DNA of 64,000 bases from Desulfovibrio sp. (lineage in GTDB: Bacteria > Desulfobacterota > Desulfovibrionia > Desulfovibrionales > Desulfovibrionaceae). Both the position numbers and the translations under genes were made by a program. Shown here piece by piece: positions 7,659-16,216 of the stretch. Below the pieces are notes generated by a model. It saw only the letters and a program-made list of their open reading frames with translations. It did no database searches and was not told where the DNA came from. Within the stretch, counting starts at the first letter, position 1. Every line of letters begins with the position of its first letter. The stretch spans positions 496,001-560,000 of the forward strand of contig JALHJW010000001.1 of the NCBI GenBank assembly GCA_022839785.1. The letters are read 5' to 3'.

Positions 7659-9347
7659 CTACGACAGGGCCCGCAGGCCCGCCAGGATGTACTCCGGGGT
7701 GAAGGGCAGGCCGTCGTAGCGCAGGACCATGTCCGTGATCCTGAAACCCGACTCGCGCTGGACCAGGGCCGCGAACTGCCCGCCCTGGTTGCCCTCGACT
7801 ATGACCACGCGGCCCGCCTTCTCGAAAAGCGGCAGGAAGTGGGCCGGGTTCAGGGGATAGACCTGGCCGAAGTGCAGGGCAGCGGCCGACAGGCCGTCCG
7901 CGCGCAGCCGGTCCACGGCCTCGAAGGCCGCGCCGCGCGTGGAGCCCCAGCACGCCAGCAGCATGCCGGGCGTCTCGTCGCCGTAGAACTCGGGGGGCAG
8001 GGCATCCGCGAACAAGCCGCAGAGCTTGCGGGCCCGCTTGTCCTGCATGCGCACGCGCACGTCGAGATCCTCGGTGATGTGGCCGTCCGGGGTGTGCTCG
8101 TCCGAGTCCACCACCACCAGCGCCGGGGACAGCCCGGGAACCGCGCGGGGCGAGACGCCGCTCTCCTCGTTCCAGGCGAAGCGCTCGTAGGTCCCGGGGT
8201 CGTCCGGCGCGAGCAGCGGCCCGGACGCGGTCGGCAGCCCGGCGAGGTCGAAGGGCGGGAGCGCGGTGTAGCAGTCGGCCTGGTACTGATCCGTGAGCAC
8301 GAAGACGGGGGATTGCCACTGCTCTGCCTGGCAGAAGGCCCGGTGCGTGAGGGCGAAGCACTGCCCGGCCGTGCCCGGCGCGAGAATGGCGCGCGGGAAT
8401 TCGCCGTGTCCGGCGTACAGGGCCAGATTCAGGTCGCCCTGCTCGGTGCGCGTGGGCAGGCCCGTGGCGGGCCCCGGCCGCATGGCCAGGACCACCACCA
8501 GGGGCTGCTCCAGCATGCCCGCCAGGGAGATGCCCTCGACCATGAGCGCGAAGCCCCCGCCCGAGGTCGCGGTCATGGCCCGCGCGCCCGCATAGGACGC
8601 GCCCACGGCCATGTTCACGGCCGCGATCTCGTCCTCGGCCTGCTCCACCACCACGCCCATCTTCTGCGCGTGGGCGATGATGGTCAGGGGAACCGAGGTG
8701 GCCGGGGTCATGGGGTAGAACGAGACGAAATTGCAGCCCGCGGCCAGCGCGCCCAGGGCGATGGCCTCGTTGCCGCTCACCGCCATGCGGCCGCGTCCGG
8801 CCTCGGGCGGGGCGGGACAGGCGAAGAGTTCGCCCTGCTGCTCCTTCCAGGCGAAGGCGCGGCGCAGGACCGCGATGTTCTGGTCCACCACCTCGCCGCC
8901 TTTCCTGCCGAAGGTTTCGCGCAACAGCTCCTCAAGCAGCGCAATGTCCAGGCAGATGGCCGAGGCCAGGACGCCCAGCGCCACGGTGTTTTCGAAGATG
9001 GGTTTGCCCGCCAGGTCGCGGAAGGGCACGCGGAAGGCGCGGGGCCACTCGATGGCCGCGTCGTCCCCGGCGACCACCACGGCGCGATCCGAAAGGCGCT
9101 CCTTGAACAGGCCGAAGGTCTCCTTGGCCAGACAGACGAGCACGTCCACGGCCTCGCGCGGACAGCGCACGGGTTCGGGGCCGAAGCGCAGGCGGTAGGT
9201 GTTGTGGCCGCCGCGGATGCGCGAGAGGTAGTCCTGCTGGACGTTGATCTCGTACCCGGCGCGGACCAGGGCCTTGGTGATCAGGGAGCCGACCGTGACC
9301 AGCCCCTGACCGGCCTCGCCGCCGATGCAGATTGTGACGTCGGACAT
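7659..9347 (-). CDS. korA: 2-oxoacid:ferredoxin oxidoreductase, fused gamma-alpha subunit (KorA-like)
   Basis: Encodes 562 residues. Residues 1-185 are the gamma domain, with a GGEAGQG nucleotide/CoA-type loop near 9-15. Residues about 195-560 are the alpha domain with SFYPMTPATS, equivalent to the YPITPSS motif of the family. The gamma-alpha fusion paired with a small beta subunit is the architecture of KorAB-type enzymes. No ferredoxin-like delta domain is present, so electrons presumably go to soluble ferredoxin. The gene follows ferritin by 88 bases and precedes korB by 11. Substrate choice among 2-oxoglutarate, pyruvate and branched 2-oxoacids cannot be read from sequence alone. Confidence 0.9.
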   Translation of the reverse strand: MSDVTICIGGEAGQGLVTVGSLITKALVRAGYEINVQQDYLSRIRGGHNTYRLRFGPEPVRCPREAVDVLVCLAKETFGLFKERLSDRAVVVAGDDAAIEWPRAFRVPFRDLAGKPIFENTVALGVLASAICLDIALLEELLRETFGRKGGEVVDQNIAVLRRAFAWKEQQGELFACPAPPEAGRGRMAVSGNEAIALGALAAGCNFVSFYPMTPATSVPLTIIAHAQKMGVVVEQAEDEIAAVNMAVGASYAGARAMTATSGGGFALMVEGISLAGMLEQPLVVVLAMRPGPATGLPTRTEQGDLNLALYAGHGEFPRAILAPGTAGQCFALTHRAFCQAEQWQSPVFVLTDQYQADCYTALPPFDLAGLPTASGPLLAPDDPGTYERFAWNEESGVSPRAVPGLSPALVVVDSDEHTPDGHITEDLDVRVRMQDKRARKLCGLFADALPPEFYGDETPGMLLACWGSTRGAAFEAVDRLRADGLSAAALHFGQVYPLNPAHFLPLFEKAGRVVIVEGNQGGQFAALVQRESGFRITDMVLRYDGLPFTPEYILAGLRALS

Positions 9348-9435
9348 GGATCGCCGCTCCTTGCGGATTGGGCGGACAGGGCCGCCGTGCCTGAAAAGGG
9401 CCGAGGGGGGGGCGCGCGCCCCCCGGCGGGCCGCG

Positions 9436-9948
9436 CTACTCCGTCCCGGCCGCGGGCCAGGAGAAGACGCGCGCCCCGACTTCCTTGTCGAGCATGTAGA
9501 GCGCGCCGCCGTCGCCCACCAAGTCCATCTTGTTGACCACGTCGCCGAAACTGGCCTCCTCCTCCACCTGCTCGGTCACGAACCACTGCAGGAAACCCGC
9601 CGTGGCGTGGTCCTTGAGCTTGACGGCGAGGTTCACCAGATTGTTGATGCGCGACGTGACCTCGCCCTCGTGGGCGAGGCCCGCGGCCAGCGCCTCCCTG
9701 GGGGACTTCCACTGGCTGGGCGGGGCCTCCACGGTCTGCAGCACGACGCGTCCGCCGCGTTCGTTCACGTAGTCGAACATCTTCGTGGCGTGAAACAGCT
9801 CCTCGCCGGCTTGGTTCTTCATCCACGAGGCGAAGCCCGAAAGCCCCTTGGAAGCGAACCACGAACTCATGGAGAGGTAGAGATAGCCGGACCAGAGCTC
9901 CCACTTGATCTGATCGTTGAGCGCCTTTTCCATATCCTTGTGCAGCAT
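9436..9948 (-). CDS. ftn: ferritin (non-heme iron storage)
   Basis: Encodes 170 residues. It oxidises and stores iron in a 24-mer shell. The ferroxidase residues fall at the same numbers as in bacterial FtnA: Glu17, Glu50, His53, Glu94 and Gln127. A GAGGAG site precedes the ATG. About 100 bases upstream, on the same strand, is a short inverted repeat (10046-10051 with 10057-10062) in a relatively AT-rich stretch, which could be a regulatory site. The ferroxidase set and absence of a haem-ligand Met favour ferritin over bacterioferritin. Iron storage also limits peroxide damage, in keeping with the peroxiredoxin downstream. Confidence 0.93.
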   Translation of the reverse strand: MLHKDMEKALNDQIKWELWSGYLYLSMSSWFASKGLSGFASWMKNQAGEELFHATKMFDYVNERGGRVVLQTVEAPPSQWKSPREALAAGLAHEGEVTSRINNLVNLAVKLKDHATAGFLQWFVTEQVEEEASFGDVVNKMDLVGDGGALYMLDKEVGARVFSWPAAGTE

Positions 9949-10148
9949 CGGACACTCCTCGCGTGCGTCTTGAGGTGAAGATGAGGGACGGCAAACGCCG
10001 ATACTCCTTGCACAAGTACAAACCATTTCCAGGCACTTTTCGCAAGCGCAAAAGCCTTGCGCACGCGGCGACAGAAACCGTGCGAAAAACCCCTGAGAGT
10101 CGCCCGGCCCGTCCGGCGGGATTCCGACCCTCGTCCGGTCCGGCAATG

Positions 10149-10178
10149 AAAAAAGGCGGCCCCCGCACGGGGGCCGCC
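10149..10178 (-). terminator. intrinsic terminator of the lipoprotein gene
   Basis: On the minus strand, a perfect 10-bp GC stem (10155-10164 with 10169-10178, 4-base loop) is followed by six T. It lies 25 bases past the lipoprotein stop codon and separates that gene from ferritin downstream. Confidence 0.85.
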
Positions 10179-10202
10179 CTGTGGCGGCGTCGAACGCGCG
10201 GG

Positions 10203-10760
10203 CTAGTAGCCCATGCGCTTCATGATCGTGGGCATGGCGGTCTTGACGAGGTCCTGCATGGCCTCCTGCATGATCGCCGAGGCGCTGTCGCCCGAGGGCA
10301 TGACCGTCTTGCTCACGTTGGCGTAGAGGTTCTCCTCGTAGACCTTCTTGCCCTGACGCGTGAGCAGCACGTTCACGGTCATGTTGGCCTGGAATTCGGA
10401 CATGCTGATCTCCTTGAGCCACAGCTCCTTGATCGTGCCCGTCATCTTGTAGTCGGTGTCCGTGCTGAAGTCCTGTTCGCTCCAGCTCATGCCGCAGCCG
10501 ACCTTCTTGAGTTCCTCGAAGAAGGCCTTGCTGACCCACTCGCCCACCGGCGTCACGGCATAGAAGTAGCTGCCGTCGGACTTGACGCCGATCTCGTCGG
10601 TGCCGCGCGCGTCGGCGAACTTGATGACGTTCACCGAGGCCCCGCAGGAACCGCCCTCGCTCAGGGGCTTGTAGGTGAGCTTGACCATGTTGGCCGTGCC
10701 GCAGCCGGCCAGAAGCAGGGCCAGGGCCGTGAGGCAGAGGAAGTTCCGCAGATGGCGCAT
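10203..10760 (-). CDS. hypothetical outer-membrane or periplasmic lipoprotein
   Basis: Encodes 185 residues. The ATG at 10760 is chosen because AAGGAG lies 9 bases upstream and the protein then begins with a lipoprotein signal: basic start, hydrophobic core, and lipobox LLAGC (Cys at about residue 20). No inner-membrane-retention Asp follows the Cys (CGTANM), so an outer-membrane destination is likely. The mature part has no recognised catalytic motif. It resembles the YajG class of small lipoproteins in size and in its mix of beta strands with a helical C-terminus, but this is a weak resemblance. It is monocistronic, with its own terminator. Confidence 0.72.
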   Translation of the reverse strand: MRHLRNFLCLTALALLLAGCGTANMVKLTYKPLSEGGSCGASVNVIKFADARGTDEIGVKSDGSYFYAVTPVGEWVSKAFFEELKKVGCGMSWSEQDFSTDTDYKMTGTIKELWLKEISMSEFQANMTVNVLLTRQGKKVYEENLYANVSKTVMPSGDSASAIMQEAMQDLVKTAMPTIMKRMGY

Positions 10761-10844
10761 GACGGTGTTCTCCTTATATTTCCTGGTGGTGTTGTCTCCC
10801 CCCCCGATGTCGAGCAGTGCCTGCATAGCAGAGAGGCGGACGAA

Positions 10845-10890
10845 TTGACAGTCCCCTGTTCGGCGCTATTTCCTACCTGGTGGGTAAAAT
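10845..10890 (+). promoter_or_regulatory. promoter and possible Rrf2/IscR-type operator upstream of nifU
   Basis: TTGACA at 10845-10850 is followed by 16 bases and TATTTC (10867-10872), a plausible sigma70 promoter. Overlapping the -10 and start is an AT-flanked imperfect palindrome (10868-10890) centred on TACC-N5-GGTA. Its position in front of an Fe-S assembly operon suggests control by an Fe-S-sensing Rrf2/IscR-type repressor. The regulator gene is not in the window, so this is inference. Confidence 0.4.
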
Positions 10891-10986
10891 TTAACCGCCT
10901 CAGCCTCTTCCGCCGCCGCGCCCGGGGTGCTATGCTGCCCTCCCGCCACGCCGGAAAAGACCCAGGCGAGCGCCCAGGAGGATCGC

Positions 10987-11820
10987 ATGTGGGAATATAC
11001 AGATAAAGTTCGTGACCATTTTCTCAACCCGCGCAACGCCGGGGACCTCGCGGAGGCCAACGCCGTGGGCGAGGTCGGCAGTCTGGCCTGTGGCGACGCG
11101 CTCAAGCTCTTCCTGAAGATCAACGAGGCGGGCGTCATCGAGGACGCCCGCTTCCAGACCTTCGGCTGCGCCTCGGCCATCGCCTCCAGCTCCGTGCTCA
11201 CCGAGATGCTCAAGGGCAAGACCGTGGAGGAGGCGAAAAGGCTGACCAACAAGGACATCGCCGCAGAACTCGGCGGCCTGCCCAAGGAGAAGATGCACTG
11301 CTCTGTCATGGGCCAGGAGGCCCTGGAGGCCGCGCTCAAGAGCTACTTCGGCGAGAAGGCGGAGGAGCACGAGGCCGAGGGCGAACTGGTCTGCAAGTGC
11401 TTCGGCGTGCACGACGGCCTCATCCGCCGCGCCATCCGCGAGAACGACCTGAAGACCGTCGAGGACATCACCAGCTTCACCAAGGCCGGCGGCGGCTGCG
11501 GCGACTGCCTGGAACGGCTGGGCGAGATCCTGGCCGAGGAACGCGGACAGCCCAAGCCCGTTCCCGCCGCCGAACCCAAAAAGCTGACCAACATCCAGCG
11601 CATGCAGTTGGTGGCCAAGGTCATCGAGGAGGAGATCAGACCCTCGCTCAAAAAGGACGGCGGGGACATCGAACTCATCGACATCGAGGGCCGGAACGTC
11701 GTGGTGGCGCTGCGCGGGGCCTGCATCGGCTGCCCCTCCAGCCAGCTCACTCTGAAGAACCTCGTCGAGCAGCGGCTGCGCGAGGCCGTGGAGCCCGGCA
11801 TCACCGTGACCCAGGGATAG
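10987..11820 (+). CDS. nifU: Fe-S cluster scaffold protein NifU (three-domain)
   Basis: Encodes 277 residues with all three NifU parts. The IscU-like N-terminal scaffold has Cys35, Cys61 and Cys105. The central [2Fe-2S] domain has Cys136, Cys138, Cys171 and Cys174. The C-terminal Nfu-like scaffold has CIGC (Cys246, Cys249). It accepts sulfur from NifS and passes [4Fe-4S] clusters to targets. The ATG at 10987 has AGGAGG 5 bases upstream. nifS starts 10 bases downstream. No nitrogenase structural gene is nearby. NifU/NifS as the general Fe-S system is known from several anaerobes, and here it probably serves housekeeping cluster assembly. Confidence 0.95.
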   Translation: MWEYTDKVRDHFLNPRNAGDLAEANAVGEVGSLACGDALKLFLKINEAGVIEDARFQTFGCASAIASSSVLTEMLKGKTVEEAKRLTNKDIAAELGGLPKEKMHCSVMGQEALEAALKSYFGEKAEEHEAEGELVCKCFGVHDGLIRRAIRENDLKTVEDITSFTKAGGGCGDCLERLGEILAEERGQPKPVPAAEPKKLTNIQRMQLVAKVIEEEIRPSLKKDGGDIELIDIEGRNVVVALRGACIGCPSSQLTLKNLVEQRLREAVEPGITVTQG

Positions 11821-11830
11821 GAGCGGGGCG

Positions 11831-13027
11831 ATGAAGGAAATCTATCTCGACAACAACGCCACCACGCGCGTGGCCGACGAGGTCTTCGAGGAGATGCTCC
11901 CCTTCCTGCGGGAGCAGTACGGCAACCCCTCCTCCATGCACGCCTTCGGCGGCCGCGTGGGCCGGGCCGTGTCCCTGGCGCGCGAGCGCGCCGCCGCAGC
12001 CCTCGGGTGCGTCCCCACGGAGATCGTCTTCACCTCCTGCGGCACGGAGAGCGACAACACGGCCATCAACTCCGCGCTCACGGCCCGGCCCGAGAAACGC
12101 CACGTCGTCACCACCAAGGTCGAGCACCCGGCCGTGCTCTCCTACTGCAAGAACCTGGAAGGCAAGGGCTTCGACGTCACCTACCTCGGCGTGGACCGCG
12201 AAGGCCTCCTGGACCTGGACGAACTGCGCGACGCGCTGCGCGACGACACCGCCGTGGTCTCGGTGATGTACGCCAACAACGAGACCGGCGTACTTTTCCC
12301 CATTCCGGAAATCGGGGCCATTTGCCGTGAGCGCGGCGTGCCCCTGCACACCGACGCGGTGCAGGCAGTGGGCAAGATTCCCATCGACCTCTCCACCCTT
12401 CCCGTGGACTACCTGGCGCTGTCCGGCCACAAGCTGCACGCGCCCAAGGGCGTGGGCGCGCTCTACGTGCGCAAGGGCACGCCCTTCCGCCCCTTCCTCA
12501 TCGGCGGGCACCAGGAGCGCGGCCGCCGCGCGGGCACCGAGAACACGGCCTCCATCGCGGCTTTGGGCAAGGCCCTGGAGCTGGCGGCCGCGGGCGTCGG
12601 GCACGAGAACACCGCGGTGCGCGCCCTGCGCGACCGGCTGGAGAACGGCCTGCTGGCCGCCGTGCCCGACTGCCGCCTGAACGGCGCCAGGGAGCCCAGG
12701 CTGCCCAACACCTCCAACATCTCCTTCAAGTACGTGGAAGGCGAAGCCATCCTGCTCATGCTCGACCAGTTCGGCATCTGCGCCTCGTCCGGCTCGGCCT
12801 GCACCTCGGGGAGCCTCGAACCCTCCCACGTGCTGCGCGCGCTCGGCGTGCCCTTCACCTTCGCCCACGGCTCCATCCGCTTCTCGCTCTCACGCTACAC
12901 CACCCAGGCCGAGATCGACGCCGTGCTCGCCGAACTTCCGAGGATCATCGAACGCCTGCGCGTGCTCTCGCCCTTCAAGAAGGGCGGCCCCGAACCGCTG
13001 GACGAGAAGCCTCCCTGCACCTGCTGA
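11831..13027 (+). CDS. nifS: cysteine desulfurase NifS
   Basis: Encodes 398 residues. It is a PLP enzyme that takes sulfur from cysteine as a persulfide and hands it to NifU. The PLP lysine lies in SGHKLHAPKG near residue 203. The catalytic Cys324 is in SGSACTSGS, which matches NifS/IscS (group I). The C-terminus ends in a CTC motif that could take part in sulfur transfer. It follows nifU by 10 bases and precedes cysK by 22, so cysteine supply and use are encoded together. Confidence 0.95.
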   Translation: MKEIYLDNNATTRVADEVFEEMLPFLREQYGNPSSMHAFGGRVGRAVSLARERAAAALGCVPTEIVFTSCGTESDNTAINSALTARPEKRHVVTTKVEHPAVLSYCKNLEGKGFDVTYLGVDREGLLDLDELRDALRDDTAVVSVMYANNETGVLFPIPEIGAICRERGVPLHTDAVQAVGKIPIDLSTLPVDYLALSGHKLHAPKGVGALYVRKGTPFRPFLIGGHQERGRRAGTENTASIAALGKALELAAAGVGHENTAVRALRDRLENGLLAAVPDCRLNGAREPRLPNTSNISFKYVEGEAILLMLDQFGICASSGSACTSGSLEPSHVLRALGVPFTFAHGSIRFSLSRYTTQAEIDAVLAELPRIIERLRVLSPFKKGGPEPLDEKPPCTC

Positions 13028-13049
13028 GCGCAACCGCACGGGACTGACC

Positions 13050-13973
<924 letters not shown>

Positions 13974-14002
13974 CACTGCGACACAGAGGAACGATTGCGC
14001 AC

Positions 14003-14947
14003 ATGAGCATGAAACATCCCGGCAACGGCGGCTACGGCAAGACCATCGAGGAGGTCACCGCCGAACTCTGCGACCCCCGGTCCTACGAAGGGGTCTACCA
14101 CCGGCCGCAGCACGAGCAGCCCATGCCCTCCCTCGCCGCCCTCGAAGAGGTCATGGAGCGCCTCAAGGCCGTGCTCTTCCCCGGCTACTTCGGCAACTCC
14201 GAGGTCACGCCCGAAACCATGCGCTTCCACGTGGGCGCGAATCTCGACGCGGTCTGCCGCCTGCTCACCGAGCAGATCACGCGCGGCTTCTGCTTCGTCT
14301 GCCCGCGCGAGGAGCAGATGCGCACCTGCGCCGACTGCGAGGAGCGCTCCGGCCGCATCGCCCGCGAATTCATCGCCCGGCTGCCCGAGATACGCCGCCT
14401 CCTGGCCACCGACGTGGACGCCGCCTTCCGCGGCGACCCGGCCGCCAAGAGCCCCGGGGAGACCATCTTCTGCTACCCCTCCATCATCGCCCTCACTCAC
14501 TACCGCGCGGCCCACGCCTTGCACGGGCTCGGCGTCACCGTCATCCCGCGCATCGTCACAGAGATGGCCCACTCCCGCACCGGCATCGACATCCACCCCG
14601 GCGCGAGCATCGGCGAGAACTTCTTCATCGACCACGGCACCGGCGTGGTCATCGGCGAAACCTCGGTCATCGGACGCGGCGTGCGCCTCTATCAGGGCGT
14701 GACCCTCGGGGCCAAAAGCTTCCCCAAGGACGAAGCGGGCATGCTGGTCAAGGGGCAGCCGCGCCATCCCGTGGTCGAGGACGACGTCACCATTTACTCC
14801 GGCGCGACCATCCTCGGTCGCGTGACCATCGGACGCGGCGCGGTCATCGGCGGCAACGTCTGGCTCACCCGCTCCGTGCCCGCGGGCGCGCGCGTCATGC
14901 AGCCCGCGGGGCAGCGCGAGGCCCTGGTCGAAGGCGAAGGCATCTAG
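14003..14947 (+). CDS. cysE: serine O-acetyltransferase (EpsC-type CysE)
   Basis: Encodes 314 residues. It acetylates serine with acetyl-CoA, giving the CysK substrate. The C-terminal part (about 190-300) is a left-handed beta-helix with hexapeptide repeats, and GTGVVIGET with a catalytic His in DHGTG is visible. The N-terminal helical region is long and contains a Cys-rich stretch (CFVC and CADCEE near 95-115) that could bind a metal or be redox active. This is longer than E. coli CysE and resembles EpsC-type enzymes. It is the last gene of the nifU-nifS-cysK-cysE group and probably forms the cysteine synthase complex with CysK. Confidence 0.92.
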   Translation: MSMKHPGNGGYGKTIEEVTAELCDPRSYEGVYHRPQHEQPMPSLAALEEVMERLKAVLFPGYFGNSEVTPETMRFHVGANLDAVCRLLTEQITRGFCFVCPREEQMRTCADCEERSGRIAREFIARLPEIRRLLATDVDAAFRGDPAAKSPGETIFCYPSIIALTHYRAAHALHGLGVTVIPRIVTEMAHSRTGIDIHPGASIGENFFIDHGTGVVIGETSVIGRGVRLYQGVTLGAKSFPKDEAGMLVKGQPRHPVVEDDVTIYSGATILGRVTIGRGAVIGGNVWLTRSVPAGARVMQPAGQREALVEGEGI

Positions 14948-14954
14948 TGTGCCG

Positions 14955-15020
14955 TCCGCAAAATACGCAACGCCGTATTTTGCGGAAGACCGCTAAGCCG
15001 GAAAACGTGGTTTTCGGCTT
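14955..15020 (+). terminator. two tandem hairpins after cysE
   Basis: The first hairpin is a perfect 13-bp stem (14955-14967 with 14974-14986, 6-base loop) with an internal A4/T4 block. The second is an 11-bp stem with one bulge (14995-15006 with 15010-15020). They start 8 bases after the cysE stop. Both place A in the left arm and T in the right, as bidirectional terminators do. Confidence 0.6.
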
Positions 15021-15105
15021 GCTCACGCCGCCTCCTGCCAGGATATCCTGCCGCCGCGCCTCTTTGCCGACCGAAACGCTCCTGTTCCCTTCTCATTCCG
15101 AACAC

Positions 15106-15133
15106 TTGCCTTTTTCCCTGGTCGGTTTACCAT
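15106..15133 (+). promoter_or_regulatory. possible sigma70 promoter for the 80-residue gene
   Basis: TTGCCT (15106-15111), a 16-base spacer and TACCAT (15128-15133) lie about 42 bases before the start codon at 15175. Each hexamer matches the consensus at four positions, so the call is tentative. Confidence 0.35.
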
Positions 15134-15174
15134 CTTTGCATGGTGTCAACCGCCCCGGACCGAGGAGGTGTGTG

Positions 15175-15417
15175 ATGACGGCCTATTCCAGCGGCGACCT
15201 GCCGGTCAGCATCAATCATGAGGAGTACGTGGACCTGCCGGGCGGCGTATGCGTCCGTTTCGAGTCCAACGGCGAGGCGAAGGACGTGTTCCTGCGCGGC
15301 GAATTCGAGCCCGTGGTCCAGCTCTTTCCGGACTGCGAGTACGTTTTCGAGAGCGAGGGCGCGGCCTACCGCCTGCGCGCGGGCTTCGACGACCGCATGA
15401 CGGTCGAGCGGGTCTAG
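15175..15417 (+). CDS. small conserved-looking hypothetical protein
   Basis: Encodes 80 residues. The ATG at 15175 has an excellent GAGGAGG site 6-7 bases upstream; longer readings from 14947 run through the terminator hairpins and are rejected. The product is acidic, has no signal peptide or membrane segment, and shows a beta-strand-rich pattern. No motif is recognised. It sits alone between the cysE terminators and a convergent hydrolase gene, with a plausible promoter of its own. Confidence 0.6.
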   Translation: MTAYSSGDLPVSINHEEYVDLPGGVCVRFESNGEAKDVFLRGEFEPVVQLFPDCEYVFESEGAAYRLRAGFDDRMTVERV

Positions 15418-15446
15418 CCGCGCGCACCTGCCCGGCCGGAGGACCG

Positions 15447-15481
15447 TCCGGCCGCCTGGAGGCCTCCCGAGGGCGGCCGGA
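15447..15481. terminator. hairpin between convergent genes
   Basis: A perfect 10-bp inverted repeat (15447-15456 with 15472-15481) encloses a smaller palindrome. It sits between the stops at 15417 (plus) and 15489 (minus). No clear T-tract follows on either strand, so terminator function is only likely. Confidence 0.4.
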
Positions 15482-15488
15482 TGGAGCG

Positions 15489-16112
15489 TTATTCCCTGAA
15501 GAAGGGGTTGGCGGCCTTTTCCGCGCCGATGGTCGTGGGTTCGCCGTGTCCCGGATAGACGTCCGTGTCGTCGGGCAGGATGAGCAGCCGTGCGCGGATG
15601 TTCTGCAGGAGCAGCGCGCCGTCGCCCAGGGGCCGGTCCGTGCGGCCCACGGTGCCCTTGAACAGGGTGTCGCCGGTGAAGACGGCGGACACGGCCGGAA
15701 AGTGCCAGCACAGGCTGCCGGGCGAATGTCCGGGCACGGGGATGGCGAGGCAGGGCTGGCCGAGCAGGAAGAGGCGGCCCGGCCCCGCGGGGGTGAAGGC
15801 GAACGGCTCGATGAGGGGCAGACCCCATTGTCCGCCGCACAGCAGGGGGTCGCAGCCCAGGGCCTGGTCGCCGTCCCCGGCCAGCACGGTGGCCCCCGTG
15901 GCGGACACGAGCGGCGCCACACCGGCGGCGTGGTCGGCGTGCAGATGGGTGAGCAGGATGTGCGTGGTGCGGTAGCGGAAACGCGCCAGGTAGTCGAGCA
16001 CGGGCTGCGGCCGCAGCCCGGGGTCCACGACCACGGCTTCGCCGATATCCTTTTCGGCCAGCACCCAGCAGTTGGTGCTCAGCGGCCCCAGAATGAAGGA
16101 ATGGATGATCAT
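15489..16112 (-). CDS. metallo-beta-lactamase-fold hydrolase (glyoxalase II-like)
   Basis: Encodes 207 residues from the ATG at 16112; an upstream in-frame ATG at 16163 would add 17 charged residues that do not fit the family. The binuclear metal motif THLHADH is near residue 69. GHSPGS, GDTLF and YPGHGEPT supply the other ligands in normal order. Proteins of this size and pattern are the YcbL/GloB-like group, which hydrolyse thioesters such as S-lactoylglutathione or other small esters. The substrate is not determined. It is cytosolic and apparently monocistronic. Confidence 0.85.
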   Translation of the reverse strand: MIIHSFILGPLSTNCWVLAEKDIGEAVVVDPGLRPQPVLDYLARFRYRTTHILLTHLHADHAAGVAPLVSATGATVLAGDGDQALGCDPLLCGGQWGLPLIEPFAFTPAGPGRLFLLGQPCLAIPVPGHSPGSLCWHFPAVSAVFTGDTLFKGTVGRTDRPLGDGALLLQNIRARLLILPDDTDVYPGHGEPTTIGAEKAANPFFRE

Positions 16113-16216
16113 GCGCGTCTCTTCCTCGGCGTCTTCGGCATGGCCCTGCGGCGCTTCTGGCACGGCCGGTGCATCTCCCGTGCCCGGAAAGTTGTTCCGC
16201 TCCGAGGTGCTAGCCC

